Notes: generated by a model from the letters alone, not told the origin. DNA of 64,000 nt from Moraxella haemolytica (GCF_030177935.1 NZ_CP089974.1:1302001-1366000); one strand, 5' to 3'. Shown: positions 10,146-20,140, counted from the first letter of the stretch. Translations and numbers: made by a program.

Positions 10146-10241
10146 CTTATCAGCCTTTTTAAGTTATAATGACAGCTGTGATTTTTACCCACACCATCGT
10201 TATTTTACACCATTTTTGACTTTTTTCTGTATGAATTCTTT

Positions 10242-10622
10242 ATGAATAATGACAATTTTATCAAGCAATTAAACCACCTTGCACACAACCGATTTGCCCT
10301 AAACAGTGTCAACATCAATGAATATCAACAATTTCGTCAACAGCTACTAGCTCTCTTTGATATTACCAATGTAGATGCCACATGGTATTTACTTGGCACA
10401 GACGGCTGTCATCTGTGCGATGATACCCATCGCCTATATCATTATGCCAATCAAGTTAGGGCATTACCGACCTTACAGGTGCTTGACTTAGCAAACATAA
10501 CCAACCCAAATCATAAAGCATTTGAAGTGTTAGGCATGATGATTCCCATACTGATGACACCCACACGCCTTTTATGCTACCCTTTTGGAGTGATGGACAT
10601 CGCAAGCCTACCCATACCATAA
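10242..10622 (+). CDS. Glutaredoxin-like thiol-disulfide protein (DUF836 type)
   Basis: A 126-residue protein with a thioredoxin-fold segment beginning WYLLGTDGCHLCDDTHRLY, in which CHLC is a CxxC redox pair. The cis-proline strand appears as MMIPILMTP. The first 40 residues are a helical extension. This matches the DUF836 glutaredoxin-like family, whose substrates are mostly unknown. There is no clear ribosome site before the ATG. It lies divergently from mtgA, with no functional link visible. Confidence 0.8.
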   Translation: MNNDNFIKQLNHLAHNRFALNSVNINEYQQFRQQLLALFDITNVDATWYLLGTDGCHLCDDTHRLYHYANQVRALPTLQVLDLANITNPNHKAFEVLGMMIPILMTPTRLLCYPFGVMDIASLPIP

Positions 10623-11060
10623 GCAATAACAACCCAAACCAACAGCTAACATTCAATCAATAAACAACCTTTTTCTCAAAAAAAATCATCAATCACTGCC
10701 CATTTAAGATTTAAAGACAACCACCAAAACCTAGATTTTCCTAAAACTTTTACAAAAGCACCCCTGTTTACCAATTTTATTGATGACTTGGGTGTCAATT
10801 AACATATATTGTTAGCAAAAAAACTTAGAAATTTTCATACAAAATATTTATTTTTAATCAAAAAGTAAGTACAATAGCAATCGATTGACAACAATCTTAC
10901 CTTTTCTTTTTTTACTACAGATAATAAAAATTACACAGTCATCTTTTTATATCAGCCCTTTGTTATCGCTTATTTAGTACTAACAATACCTTTAAGCCTA
11001 AAGCTTGTATTTAGAGTGCTGTAATTTTTATGTTTTTTTTGGTTACATGGAGTGTTTGAT
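10623..11060. other. Intergenic region upstream of lactate permease
   Basis: These 438 bases are strongly A/T rich and hold no open frame of interest. TACAAT near 10870 could be a -10 element for the permease gene, with a long leader, but the -35 is poor. I see no clear operator or terminator here. Confidence 0.4.
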
Positions 11061-12818
11061 ATGTATACCTTTTTGGCAATGCTGCCAATCATCATTGTTT
11101 TTGTACTGCTGGTTGTCTTGCGACTACCCGCCAAGATAGCTATGGCGGTCGCTTATTTGGCAACAGCAACCTTATCTTTTTTTGTGTGGCAAACCAGTGG
11201 TAACCAAGTTGCTGCTGCCACCATTCATGGTGTTTTAACCGCAGCCAATGTACTATTTATCGTATTTTCGGCGATTTTGTTGCTCAACACCATCAAAGAG
11301 AGCCAAGCCATTGTCGCCATTCGTCAAGGCTTTATGGGTATCTCTCCTGATCGCCGTGTGCAGATGATTATCGTTGCTTGGTTGTTTGGCTCACTCATCG
11401 AAGGCTCAACTGGTTGGGGTACGCCATCAGCCGTTGGTGCACCCCTACTACTGGCACTCGGTTTTCCTGCGATGGCGTGCGTGATGGCCATTCTCATCAT
11501 TCAGTCCACGCCTGTGTCTTATGGTGCAGTCGGAACACCCATTCTAATCGGTGTTAATTCAGGTCTTGAAAATAAAGAAGATGTCGGTACTGCCATCGCT
11601 GAAAAAGGCATTGCCTTTGGCGACTATATTGTACAAATCGGTGCAAATGTCGGCTTTATCCACTCTGTTATTGGCTTCTTAATTCCGCTCATTTTGTGCT
11701 GTTTCTTGACCAAATTCTTTGGTGAAAAGCGTTCTTTCCGCCAAGGTTTTGAGGCGGCACCGTTTGCTATTTTTGCCGGTCTTGCCTTTACCATTCCTTA
11801 TTTCTTGACCGCCAAATTCATCGGTCCTGAACTGCCATCATTAGTTGGTGCTATCGTTGGTATGGCGATTGTCATTCCTGCGGCAAAAGCAGGCTTTTTA
11901 ACCCCAAAAAACACCTTTGACTTTGGCACTCATGAACAATGGGACGAAGAATGGAAAGGGTCGCTTGCCGCCACTAATATTGATGTCAATGAAAAAGCCA
12001 AATACTCTGTGTTGCGTGCTTTCATGCCATACCTACTTGTTATTGGCATCTTGATAGCCACACGCACCATCAAGCCACTAAAAGCATGGTTGAACGAAAA
12101 CCTTGTAATCACTTTTAGTAATATTCTAGACACTTCCATCACCAACAAAACTCAGCTTCTATATTCACCAGGCACAACACTGCTACTTGTCTCCATCTTA
12201 TGTATTTTCATCTTTGGCATGAAAGGCGATATGGTGAAAAAAAGCTGGGGTGCGTCATTTAAGACGATGTTAGCAGCCGCTCCTGCCCTGCTCTTTTCCA
12301 TTCCAATGGTACAAGTATTCATCAACTCTGGCACGCCTGCCGATGTTGCTCAGCCGATACTTGCCATGCCAAGAGTGTTGGCAATCGGTGCAGCTGATGT
12401 ATTTTCTGGAATGTGGCCAATCGTGTCGCCTTGGATTGGAGCACTTGGTGCATTCATTGCAGGTTCGAACACTGTTTCAAACATGATGTTCTCTCACTTC
12501 CAGTGGAGTACTGCCGCCCAAATTGACCTAAACGCCATTGAAGCTGCCAAAGTCGTTGCTCTGCAAGCTGTTGGCGGTGCTGCTGGTAATATGATTAGCG
12601 TACACAATGTTGTTGCCGCCTGTGCGGTTGTGGGCATGGTAAACCGTGAAGGCTTTATTATTCGCAAAACACTCATTGCAATGACTTATTATGTCATCCA
12701 AGCAGGTCTTGTGGGTATGGCATTCATCTTTAACCCCATTTGGTGGATTGGAGCGGTTATCTGGCCTGTGGTGTTCTTTGGCACCATGAGCCTAACAGAC
12801 AAGAAAAAGACCGCTTAA
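11061..12818 (+). CDS. lctP: L-lactate permease
   Basis: LctP is an inner-membrane proton symporter that imports lactate. The 585-residue protein is hydrophobic throughout, with about 12-14 membrane segments, and carries family segments such as [21 protein letters not shown] and [16 protein letters not shown] start it at the ATG at 11061, which has GGAG eight bases upstream, rather than the GTG three codons earlier. The next gene encodes the matching L-lactate dehydrogenase, so the pair takes up and oxidises lactate, but a strong terminator separates them. Confidence 0.95.
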   Translation: MYTFLAMLPIIIVFVLLVVLRLPAKIAMAVAYLATATLSFFVWQTSGNQVAAATIHGVLTAANVLFIVFSAILLLNTIKESQAIVAIRQGFMGISPDRRVQMIIVAWLFGSLIEGSTGWGTPSAVGAPLLLALGFPAMACVMAILIIQSTPVSYGAVGTPILIGVNSGLENKEDVGTAIAEKGIAFGDYIVQIGANVGFIHSVIGFLIPLILCCFLTKFFGEKRSFRQGFEAAPFAIFAGLAFTIPYFLTAKFIGPELPSLVGAIVGMAIVIPAAKAGFLTPKNTFDFGTHEQWDEEWKGSLAATNIDVNEKAKYSVLRAFMPYLLVIGILIATRTIKPLKAWLNENLVITFSNILDTSITNKTQLLYSPGTTLLLVSILCIFIFGMKGDMVKKSWGASFKTMLAAAPALLFSIPMVQVFINSGTPADVAQPILAMPRVLAIGAADVFSGMWPIVSPWIGALGAFIAGSNTVSNMMFSHFQWSTAAQIDLNAIEAAKVVALQAVGGAAGNMISVHNVVAACAVVGMVNREGFIIRKTLIAMTYYVIQAGLVGMAFIFNPIWWIGAVIWPVVFFGTMSLTDKKKTA

Positions 12819-12842
12819 GACTTGCCTTTTGTTGTATTATTT

Positions 12843-12878
12843 TAAAAAAGCATCCATTTGTTAAATGGGTGCTTTTTT
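12843..12878 (+). terminator. Terminator after lactate permease
   Basis: An A-run, then a GCA-T-CCATTT / AAATGG-G-TGC stem with a 3-base loop, then TTTTTT. It implies that lldD has its own promoter or depends on readthrough. Confidence 0.85.
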
Positions 12879-13054
12879 GGTTAATAAGTTAATGAAAAAC
12901 ACAATTTTTCATGTCTTATTGAACACTTTTTATAATAGTAGCTTATTTATCTATATGTTAATAATGAAAAATGGTGTAAAATAAATGGTATTTGATTATT
13001 TTTGTATTCACGATTTTTAGCAACTCTTTTTAACAACTCTTTAAGGGTATAATT

Positions 13055-14263
13055 ATGGCTGATTTAAGCAAAATTACCGAAATTGAAGACCTACGCCGTA
13101 TTGCTGAGCGTAAAGTCCCTCGTATGTTTTATGACTATGTAGACTCTGGTTCATGGACACAAACCACCTATCGCAATAACGAAACCGACTTCGACCGTAT
13201 CAAACTACGCCAGCGTGTGCTAGTGGATATGGAAGGTCGTTCACTTGCCACAAAGATGATTGGACAAGATGTACATATGCCTGTAGCAATCGCTCCAACA
13301 GGATTTACAGGCATGATGTGGGCAGATGGCGAGATTCATGCCGCTCGTGCTGCTGAGAAGTTCGGCATTCCTTTTTCACTCTCCACCATGAGCATCTGTT
13401 CAATTGAAGATGTGGCAGAAAATACCAATAAGCCGTTTTGGTTTCAGCTGTATGTCATGCGTGATAAAAAGTTCATGGAAAACCTTATTCGCCGTGCTAA
13501 AGAAGCCAAATGCTCTGCGCTTATTCTAACGGCAGACTTACAGGTTCTAGGTCAACGCCATAAAGACATCAAAAATGGCTTGTCCGCCCCACCCAAGCCA
13601 ACCCTAAAAAACATTCTTAACCTAATGACTAAGCCTGAATGGTGCTTTAATATGCTAGGCACCAAACGCCATACCTTCCGTAACATTGTAGGTCATGCTG
13701 AAGGTGTAGGCGACCTATCTAGCCTGTCATCATGGACAGCCGAGCAGTTTGACCCTAGTCTAAACTGGGATGATGTCGCTCGCATCAAAGAGCTATGGGG
13801 TGGTCCACTCATCATCAAGGGCATTATGGAACCAGAAGATGCCATCTTGGCGGCTAAGTCAGGAGCAGACGCAATGGTCATCTCCAACCACGGTGGTCGT
13901 CAGCTAGACGGTGCACCTAGCTCCATCTCTACCCTAGCCGACTGCGTACAAGCAGTACAAGCCGAGAACAGTGCTTGTGAAGTATGGCTAGATAGCGGTA
14001 TCCGCTCAGGTCAAGATGTACTAAAAGCCATTGCATTGGGAGCAAAAGGCACAATGATTGGTCGTTCATTCTTGTATGGTTTGGGGGCATATGGCGAAGA
14101 TGGTGTCCGCCGAGCTCTGGAAATCATCTATAAAGAATGCGACATCACAATGGCGTTCTGTGGTCATACCAACATCAACACCGTGAATGAAGACATCTTT
14201 GTCAAGGGTACTTATGAGAACTTAAAAGCCTCCAACCCTCACATCACACCAATTCGCTGGTAA
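13055..14263 (+). CDS. lldD: FMN-dependent L-lactate dehydrogenase
   Basis: LldD oxidises L-lactate to pyruvate at the inner membrane and feeds electrons to quinone. The 402-residue protein has the FMN alpha-hydroxy-acid dehydrogenase fold. It shows the N-terminal RKVPRMFYDYVDSGSWTQ, LTADLQVLGQRHKD, IIKGIM, and the active-site SNHGGRQLDGAPSS with the catalytic histidine followed by the flavin-binding arginine. The ATG at 13055 follows AAGGG. It pairs functionally with the lactate permease upstream. Confidence 0.96.
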   Translation: MADLSKITEIEDLRRIAERKVPRMFYDYVDSGSWTQTTYRNNETDFDRIKLRQRVLVDMEGRSLATKMIGQDVHMPVAIAPTGFTGMMWADGEIHAARAAEKFGIPFSLSTMSICSIEDVAENTNKPFWFQLYVMRDKKFMENLIRRAKEAKCSALILTADLQVLGQRHKDIKNGLSAPPKPTLKNILNLMTKPEWCFNMLGTKRHTFRNIVGHAEGVGDLSSLSSWTAEQFDPSLNWDDVARIKELWGGPLIIKGIMEPEDAILAAKSGADAMVISNHGGRQLDGAPSSISTLADCVQAVQAENSACEVWLDSGIRSGQDVLKAIALGAKGTMIGRSFLYGLGAYGEDGVRRALEIIYKECDITMAFCGHTNINTVNEDIFVKGTYENLKASNPHITPIRW

Positions 14264-14273
14264 CCCAACCAAT

Positions 14274-14307
14274 AAAAAAGACCTTATTAATATAAGGTCT
14301 TTTTTAT
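14274..14307 (+). terminator. Terminator after lldD
   Basis: AAAAAGACCTTAT and ATAAGGTCTTTTT form a long perfect stem followed by a T-run. Confidence 0.88.
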
Positions 14308-14391
14308 TGCCATCAATTACACAACAAACTACCAAACGGATATCATGGTGGCTTTTAAATGAATGGCAGTTCACTAATCTCACCACCCAAT

Positions 14392-14420
14392 AAAACAGCC
14401 CTTCAATTAAGGGCTGTTTT
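14392..14420 (-). terminator. Terminator downstream of ppiD
   Basis: AAAACAGCCCTT / AAGGGCTGTTTT is a perfect 12-bp stem with a 5-base loop between the convergent lldD and ppiD genes. It can act on both strands. Confidence 0.85.
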
Positions 14421-14466
14421 ATGACTAAGGTTTTGCAGATTTCGTAAGCATACCAAAACCTTGCCA

Positions 14467-16311
14467 TCATCTATCCAAGACACTACGATTGACAGTAACT
14501 TTCGTATTGTCTTTTAGATAATGCAAATAGTCAGACCACTGGTCATCACCAATATTATCACGAATTATCATCGCTGCCTGCATACGCTCCACTGCCGAAA
14601 TCTGTTCTACGGCTTGGTTGCTAACAGGTCCACCAATGATGACACTTGCACCCTGCTCAGTCTGCACTGACCAAATGTCATTTTTACCCGATTTATGAAT
14701 AAATAAACTGGCTCGTTCTTGGATACTAAGATTGGGGCTTTGGCGAGTAGCGATACCAAAATTTGCCCCAGATGTCATCAGTGACTGAACACCAGAGACT
14801 TTAGCCTGCTCCGCCAATTTACTGGCAGCTGCCAATGCCAGTTCGGTCGCTGCTTTTTTGTGAAGCAACTCTTTAATCTGTGGCGTTGCTTCTGGCAATG
14901 TTAAAGGTCTAGCCTCTTGGTGATTGGTTGATTGCACCCAGACAGTCTTGGTATCACCCAAAGTGATATTTGCACTCACTGCTTGATCTTGAATATTAAA
15001 ATCATCAAATGCGGTATCAATCACCACAGGCTGTGATAATTCGGTGGTATTATTATTTTTTGGATAAGATTTAATAGATTTGGCAGGCAATGAAACTGTA
15101 GCAGCGATATCACTGATGCCCATGGCATCATTTGCCATGTTGTTAATCTTGGTGATCAACTCATGATAAGCTGCTTCACGCTTTTGCTTTAGTGCCATCT
15201 GCACAAGCTCATCACGCACACCATCAACTGTGATACTGCCCGCTTTAACCACCTTAAAAATCTGGTAACCAAAACTCGTCTGTACAGGTTGACTCACCCC
15301 ACCGACTTTTAGCCCCACTAAAGCAGCATTAACCTTGCCAGCGTCATTACCAAATACCGAAGGGTTGTATTTACCGATATAGCCACCTGACTCACCACTT
15401 GGATCATCAGAATATTGCTTAGCAAGCACCTCAAATGACTCACCCTTATCAAGTTTTGCCCTAATCTCGTTAGCTTTAGCTTTGGCATCTGAACCTGATA
15501 GTAGAATTTGTGATAGTTCACGACCATCACTCAAGCCATTTTTTTGTAGATAATTTGCAAATTGAGACACAATCTCCTCTTCGGTCGGTGCATCAACTTT
15601 TAACTCATCCATCGTCAGCTCAATATAGGCCAAATCCACCGATTCTGGGCGTATCAAAGACTCTTTATGTTCATTAAAGTATGCTTCGATTTGAGATTGA
15701 GAAACGCTTACTTGGTCGGCATAATCCTGCCAAGCAAAACGATGCACCCAAACCTCACGAGCCTCAAGTTGCAAATCAAGCAGGCGACCCACTTGAGAAG
15801 TAGGATAAATCGCCGTACCTAATATGCTTGCGGTTAGTTGTCTTATGCTAAGCTGTGTGCGAAATCTAGCGAACAACTCATCTTTAGTCAATCCGCTATA
15901 ATCTAAAAATTGAGCGAATAACTCATTAGAAAATCTACCATCTTGCCAAAAGCTCTCATCTTGGGCTATCATCTGGCTGATGACCTCATCGGACACCGAC
16001 ATACCAAGCACTTGTGTTTGGTTTTGGAGTAACACACGATTAATGAGATCATCTAGCACCTCATCTGCCATTGCACGCTCGTTAATCATGCTTGCGTCAT
16101 TGTTTTGTAAAAGCTGTTGGCGGTAGTTATTTAGCTCAGATTGATACACGCTCACATCAATAGTGCTATCGCCTGCCTTTACCAACTCATTTGTCCCAAT
16201 GTGTGTCCCGCCATTCATGCCCTGCACGCCTAGAAACACCATTGGTAGCATGATTAGACCCATCGTGATGCGACCAGGCCAGCCGTGTAGAAAATCACGC
16301 AATTTATCCAT
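14467..16311 (-). CDS. ppiD: Periplasmic folding chaperone PpiD
   Basis: PpiD is an inner-membrane-anchored periplasmic chaperone that works near the SecYEG translocon. The 614-residue protein has one N-terminal membrane segment (about residues 15-30, MGLIMLPMVFLG), a SurA-like N-terminal domain, a parvulin-type domain around residues 245-355 (FEVLAKQYSDDPSGESGGYIG and SFGYQIFKV) and a C-terminal region. The gene order ppiD downstream of the HU gene on the same strand is common in Pseudomonas and Acinetobacter relatives and supports the call. Confidence 0.95.
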   Translation of the reverse strand: MDKLRDFLHGWPGRITMGLIMLPMVFLGVQGMNGGTHIGTNELVKAGDSTIDVSVYQSELNNYRQQLLQNNDASMINERAMADEVLDDLINRVLLQNQTQVLGMSVSDEVISQMIAQDESFWQDGRFSNELFAQFLDYSGLTKDELFARFRTQLSIRQLTASILGTAIYPTSQVGRLLDLQLEAREVWVHRFAWQDYADQVSVSQSQIEAYFNEHKESLIRPESVDLAYIELTMDELKVDAPTEEEIVSQFANYLQKNGLSDGRELSQILLSGSDAKAKANEIRAKLDKGESFEVLAKQYSDDPSGESGGYIGKYNPSVFGNDAGKVNAALVGLKVGGVSQPVQTSFGYQIFKVVKAGSITVDGVRDELVQMALKQKREAAYHELITKINNMANDAMGISDIAATVSLPAKSIKSYPKNNNTTELSQPVVIDTAFDDFNIQDQAVSANITLGDTKTVWVQSTNHQEARPLTLPEATPQIKELLHKKAATELALAAASKLAEQAKVSGVQSLMTSGANFGIATRQSPNLSIQERASLFIHKSGKNDIWSVQTEQGASVIIGGPVSNQAVEQISAVERMQAAMIIRDNIGDDQWSDYLHYLKDNTKVTVNRSVLDR

Positions 16312-16442
16312 AAAATTTCACTTACCGATTAAATTTTGATTAAAAAACTAGAACCTTACTATAATACGCTAAATCACAAAAATACTCAAAATGTTTTGCA
16401 AAATTTTGCCAAATATTCACAATACTCACCAATACCTGCACA

Positions 16443-16474
16443 AAAAACACCCTTTGCTGAACAAAGGGTGTTTT
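16443..16474 (-). terminator. Terminator after hupB
   Basis: AAAACACCCTTTG and ACAAAGGGTGTTTT form a strong stem just after the hupB stop. A smaller GATTGG / CCAATC hairpin is at 16475-16491. Confidence 0.85.
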
Positions 16475-16511
16475 GATTGGCCAAGCCAATCGTCTAGCTA
16501 AGCAAGGTAAA

Positions 16512-16784
16512 TTAGTTCACTGCGTCTTTTAGACCCTTGCCTGCTTTAAATCCTGGTACTTTGCTGGCAGCAATTTGTAATGTTTCACCAGTTTTTGGGT
16601 TGCGTCCAGTGCGAGCGGCACGCTCTTTCACACTAAAAGTACCAAAACCAACCAACACCACATCATCACCACGCTCAAGAGCACCTTGTACGCTTGCAGT
16701 AAAAGCATTTAGTGCTTTAGTGGCTTGATCTTTAGTTAGACCTGCTTCACTTGCGATCGCATCTATCAATTCTGACTTATTCAT
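16512..16784 (-). CDS. hupB: DNA-binding protein HU
   Basis: HU is a small histone-like protein that bends and compacts DNA. At 90 residues the protein has the family length and the markers [21 protein letters not shown], the glycine-rich turn [25 protein letters not shown] and the C-terminal [15 protein letters not shown]. It lies upstream of ppiD on the same strand, with a strong terminator between them. Confidence 0.98.
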   Translation of the reverse strand: MNKSELIDAIASEAGLTKDQATKALNAFTASVQGALERGDDVVLVGFGTFSVKERAARTGRNPKTGETLQIAASKVPGFKAGKGLKDAVN

Positions 16785-16882
16785 ATCAAGTTCCTCATGT
16801 GTTGAGTTAATAAAAATGATTCAATCACAGCGCCTAAAAATACTTCAAGCCTGTTAATTGTCATGCTCTTAGTATAGGGCGA

Positions 16883-16915
16883 TTGTTGATGTGTGCATTG
16901 TATGACTATCAACAA
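16883..16915. repeat. 8-bp inverted repeat upstream of hupB
   Basis: TTGTTGAT and ATCAACAA surround a 17-base spacer about 100 bp upstream of the hupB start. It is near a possible -10 (TATACT on the minus strand at about 16873-16878), so it could be a regulator site. Confidence 0.4.
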
Positions 16916-16934
16916 GCATTTACAAGTAGATAAA

Positions 16935-16978
16935 TGCAAAATTTCTCAAAATTTTACAAAATTGTGAGAAATTTTGCA
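16935..16978. repeat. 44-bp near-perfect palindrome upstream of hupB
   Basis: Two perfect 14-base arms, TGCAAAATTTCTCA and TGAGAAATTTTGCA, enclose a 16-base centre that is itself nearly symmetric. It is followed by an A-run on the plus strand, which is a T-run when read on the minus strand. No gene overlaps it. The rest of 16785-17328 is A/T rich with no frame that I can support. Confidence 0.75.
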
Positions 16979-17328
16979 AAAAATCACTCAAAATACCCAC
17001 AAGTTATAGTCAATATACGCACATTTCGTTGTTTGTTAGCACAAACATTACTTACCATTTATAACAATACTTGGCTCAATATGCAAGATAATTTACATAA
17101 TTTTATGTAACACGGTCAAAATTTTACCCAAAACAACCTTAAATTCAACACAAGCCCACAAGATTGTGCGTTTTTTAGTATTGATTTTGTGTTTTTAATG
17201 ATTTTAGGATACAATCACATCAATTAGGTCCATAGACGAAGTGCATCAATCACACCAATCATCAATAGGGTTAAATCGCATTCGTCAGCACCACAATCTT
17301 AATTTTTAAATTAACTTAGGATAGATTT

Positions 17329-18009
17329 ATGGCAGAAATCAATCATTCGCAACGCAGCACCCCCAGTCAACAAAAAAATACAGGTACTATCTCACATGGC
17401 TTACTTAATGTTTTACTTGTATTTTTAGAATCCGCCATCACACTCATGCTAAGACTAAACCCAAAATTACGCCAACTCACATATCCACTAGCACAAGAAG
17501 AAGTGTTGGTATCAATACGCACCTACCTTCCCCATGTGCAGATATACGCTTCTTTTAGCCATCATGGTGTACTATTGGACAGCGAACTGCCCGCCCATAA
17601 AGAATCGGCGAACATTACTGTTAATGCCTACAGCTTTCAGCTTGCCCATATTCTGACCAATCACAGCATTCACACTGTAGATAAGCTACAAATTCGTGGC
17701 GATGCCATTCAAGTGGCTCAATTCAAAGAATTTTTAGTACAACTTGGTATCGGTGGCGTCATTGATCATTTGCTTCGGAAAACCAAAAAGGCAGAAAAGC
17801 CAGCGCCTGAGCAAAAAGCTGAAAAACTAGATGAATTAAAAAACAAAATCACCGAACAATCCCAAAAAATCAATGAGCTAACTACCCAAAATGCCAGACT
17901 CAGCACTCAACTGGGCGAAGCCAAAACCAAACAAAAAAGTACCTTTACAGGCTTTATTGTCGCAAGTTTAATTGCCATAGTCGCCCTAATTTCTCACTTT
18001 TTTGTATGA
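17329..18009 (+). CDS. Tail-anchored SCP2/UbiJ-like protein
   Basis: A 226-residue protein of no certain family. Residues 28-150 resemble an SCP2-type lipid-binding domain: a FLESAITLMLRLNPKLRQLTYPLAQEEV start and the typical KLQIRGDAIQVAQFKEFL near the end, similar to the ubiquinone accessory factor UbiJ. Residues 160-200 are charged and heptad-like (coiled coil). Residues 205-224 form one hydrophobic segment ending at the C-terminus, so the protein is probably tail-anchored in the inner membrane. AGGA precedes the ATG. The UbiJ link is an inference from pattern, and the gene does not sit with ubiE or ubiB. Confidence 0.7.
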   Translation: MAEINHSQRSTPSQQKNTGTISHGLLNVLLVFLESAITLMLRLNPKLRQLTYPLAQEEVLVSIRTYLPHVQIYASFSHHGVLLDSELPAHKESANITVNAYSFQLAHILTNHSIHTVDKLQIRGDAIQVAQFKEFLVQLGIGGVIDHLLRKTKKAEKPAPEQKAEKLDELKNKITEQSQKINELTTQNARLSTQLGEAKTKQKSTFTGFIVASLIAIVALISHFFV

Positions 18010-18085
18010 TTTTATGCCATCGTTTCATTCATCATCCATGAGTTATGTTGCGTTGCGTTTGTCATCGGGCAAGTTTCAATATTTT

Positions 18086-18140
18086 AAATAGAATTGGAGC
18101 AATGTTTTATCATCTATCATCATTCGCTTCAATTCTATTT
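18086..18140 (+). repeat. 15-bp inverted repeat hairpin before iscR
   Basis: AAATAGAATTGGAGC and GCTTCAATTCTATTT pair with one G-T wobble around a 25-base loop, followed by a T-rich stretch. It may end the upstream transcript. Confidence 0.5.
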
Positions 18141-18148
18141 TGATTGAT

Positions 18149-18172
18149 TTTTTAAATCGTAGGATTTAAAAA
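18149..18172. repeat. 10-bp perfect inverted repeat before iscR
   Basis: TTTTTAAATC and GATTTAAAAA flank a GTAG tetraloop, about 30 bp upstream of the iscR promoter -35. Being T-rich on one side and A-rich on the other, it could be a weak terminator or a regulator site. Confidence 0.5.
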
Positions 18173-18200
18173 TAACAACAACAAAGTTTATAAAATAATC

Positions 18201-18229
18201 TTGACCTATTTACTCGGAATTATTATAAT
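18201..18229 (+). promoter_or_regulatory. iscR promoter with IscR type 1 site
   Basis: TTGACC (18201-18206) and TATAAT (18224-18229) are exactly 17 bp apart. The region from the -35 through TTTACTCGGAATTAT matches the layout of the [2Fe-2S]-IscR type 1 site, which overlaps the -35 and spacer of enterobacterial isc promoters. Autorepression of the isc operon by IscR is therefore likely. Confidence 0.75.
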
Positions 18230-18287
18230 AAGCAAAAATTTTATAACTGATGTTCATTTTGCGAACTAGGCATTCTTAGGTATTTTT

Positions 18288-18818
18288 ATGCGCTTAACCA
18301 CACGCGGCAGATATGCAGTTACCGCCCTACTTGATTTGGCAGTACAAGAAAATCGCCATCAAGGTGCCATTTCTTTGTCCGACATCGCAAAACGCCAATC
18401 CATCTCAATTTCTTATCTCGAGCAACTATTTTCAAAGCTACGCAAAAAAGGCTTAGTAAATAGCACTCGTGGTGCATCAGGCGGTTACCACCTTGCCAAA
18501 CCCTTGAATGAAATTGATGTCATGAGTATCATCACCGCAGTCGATGAAAGCGTGAATGCCATGCAATGTGGGGGTAAAGGTGATTGTCAAGATGGTGCCA
18601 TGTGCTTAACACATGATTTGTGGCACAACCTATCTGCCCATATCGAAGCTTATTTGAGCCAAGTAACTCTTGCTGATTTACTACACTCAAAAAATACGCA
18701 AAATATCGCCGATCGTCAAGAACACAAACGCCAAGAACATAAAGTTCAAAGCATTAAAAGTGACAAAAAAGACCAACAAATTAATACCATTAACTTACTT
18801 GGGGTAAAACCAGTATGA
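18288..18818 (+). CDS. iscR: Fe-S cluster assembly regulator IscR
   Basis: IscR is an Rrf2-family regulator that senses [2Fe-2S] cluster supply and represses the isc operon. The 176-residue protein has an N-terminal winged helix ([38 protein letters not shown]) and the cluster ligands Cys94, Cys100, Cys106 and His109, matching the spacing of the E. coli protein. The C-terminus is a charged, probably disordered tail. It is the first gene of the operon, and its stop overlaps iscS by 4 bp. Confidence 0.97.
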   Translation: MRLTTRGRYAVTALLDLAVQENRHQGAISLSDIAKRQSISISYLEQLFSKLRKKGLVNSTRGASGGYHLAKPLNEIDVMSIITAVDESVNAMQCGGKGDCQDGAMCLTHDLWHNLSAHIEAYLSQVTLADLLHSKNTQNIADRQEHKRQEHKVQSIKSDKKDQQINTINLLGVKPV

Positions 18819-20038
18819 GCCAAAATTCCTTAATTTATTTAGATTACGCTGCCACCACACCAATTGCACAAGAAGTGGCTGACAAGATGGTCAAATACAT
18901 GACCTTTGATGGCATATTTGGCAACCCTGCCAGTCGCTCGCACGGCTTTGGTTGGCAGGCTGAAGAAGCAGTTGAAAACGCTCGCCTACAGATTGCCGAA
19001 ACTGTAGGTGCAGACCCTCGTGAAATCGTTTTTACCAGCGGTGCGACCGAGTCAGACAACCTAGCTTTAAAAGGCGTGGCACACTTCTACCACACTCAGG
19101 GTAAACACATCATTACCAGTCAAATTGAGCATAAAGCCATTTTGGACACTTGTCGCCAGCTAGAACAAGAAGGTTTTGAAATCACCTACCTAACTCCACA
19201 AGAAAGCACAGGCATCATCACGCCCGAACAAGTCGCTGATGCCATCCGTGAAGACACCATCTTGGTAAGCCTTATGGCAGTAAATAACGAGCTTGGCACC
19301 GTTACTGATATCGCAGCCATTGGTGGAATCACTCGTGAAAAAGGCATACTTTTCCATGTTGATGGTGCACAAGCAGTCGGTAAAATTAAAATCAATCTGG
19401 CTGAATTAAAAGTAGATTTGATGAGTTTTAGCGGTCATAAGATTTATGGACCAAAAGGCATTGGTGCCTTGTATGTCGGTCGTAAGCCTCGTGTGCGTAT
19501 TAAAGCCGAACAGCACGGCGGCGGTCATGAGCGTGGCATGCGTTCTGGCACACTGGCAACTCATCAAATTGTCGGCATGGGTGAAGCATTTGCCTTGTCT
19601 GCCAAGCGATTTGATGAAGATCTTGCACACATCACACGCCTAAGAGATAAGTTGTGGAATGGCTTACAAGGCATTGAAGAGACTTATTTAAATGGTAGCT
19701 TTGAGCATGGCATTCCAAACATTTTAAATGTTAGCTTCAACTTTATCGAAGGCGAATCTTTGATGATGAGCCTAAAAGATTTGGCAGTATCATCAGGTTC
19801 TGCTTGTACCTCTGCCACACTTGAGCCATCTTATGTCCTTCGTGCCATCGGTCGCCCTGATGAATTAGCACACTCAAGCATTCGCTTTAGTTTTGGTCGC
19901 TATACTACCGATGAAGACATCGACCGTGTACTGGCTCAAATCACTGATGCAGTAAACAAACTGCGTGAACTATCGCCACTATGGGATATGTTTAAAGAAG
20001 GCGTGGATTTTAGCAAGGTAGAGTGGCAAGAACATTGA
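18815..20038 (+). CDS. iscS: Cysteine desulfurase IscS
   Basis: IscS is a PLP enzyme that takes sulfur from cysteine as an enzyme persulfide and passes it to IscU, ThiI and other acceptors. The 407-residue protein shows the PLP lysine in [12 protein letters not shown] and the mobile active cysteine in [17 protein letters not shown]. The ATG overlaps the iscR stop (ATGA), so the two are translationally coupled. A 288-bp gap with hairpins separates it from iscU. Confidence 0.98.
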   Translation: MSQNSLIYLDYAATTPIAQEVADKMVKYMTFDGIFGNPASRSHGFGWQAEEAVENARLQIAETVGADPREIVFTSGATESDNLALKGVAHFYHTQGKHIITSQIEHKAILDTCRQLEQEGFEITYLTPQESTGIITPEQVADAIREDTILVSLMAVNNELGTVTDIAAIGGITREKGILFHVDGAQAVGKIKINLAELKVDLMSFSGHKIYGPKGIGALYVGRKPRVRIKAEQHGGGHERGMRSGTLATHQIVGMGEAFALSAKRFDEDLAHITRLRDKLWNGLQGIEETYLNGSFEHGIPNILNVSFNFIEGESLMMSLKDLAVSSGSACTSATLEPSYVLRAIGRPDELAHSSIRFSFGRYTTDEDIDRVLAQITDAVNKLRELSPLWDMFKEGVDFSKVEWQEH

Positions 20039-20055
20039 TTTAACTTGTTAAATTC

Positions 20056-20074
20056 TGTGGGTCATTAGCCCACA
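20056..20074 (+). repeat. Hairpin in the iscS-iscU gap
   Basis: TGTGGG and CCCACA form a GC-rich stem with a 7-base loop shortly after the iscS stop. No T-run follows, so it looks more like an RNA processing or stability element than a terminator. Confidence 0.5.
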
Positions 20075-20096
20075 AGCAACAAATATTGGTTATATT

Positions 20097-20140
20097 GATA
20101 ATGATATGTTCATTTGCTAATGTTGTATTGGCAAATGAAC
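20097..20140 (+). promoter_or_regulatory. Partial Fur-like site and hairpin before iscU
   Basis: GATAATGATATGTTCATTT (20097-20115) has the left half of the Fur consensus intact (GATAATGAT) and a shifted right half. It overlaps a perfect 10-bp inverted repeat, GTTCATTTGC (20108-20117) and GCAAATGAAC (20131-20140). Either iron control of an internal iscU promoter or a transcript-processing hairpin is possible. Confidence 0.4.

Noticed and set aside
10623-11060. Small RNA or riboswitch ahead of lactate permease
   Set aside because: No stable stem or known riboswitch pattern could be seen in this A/T-rich stretch.
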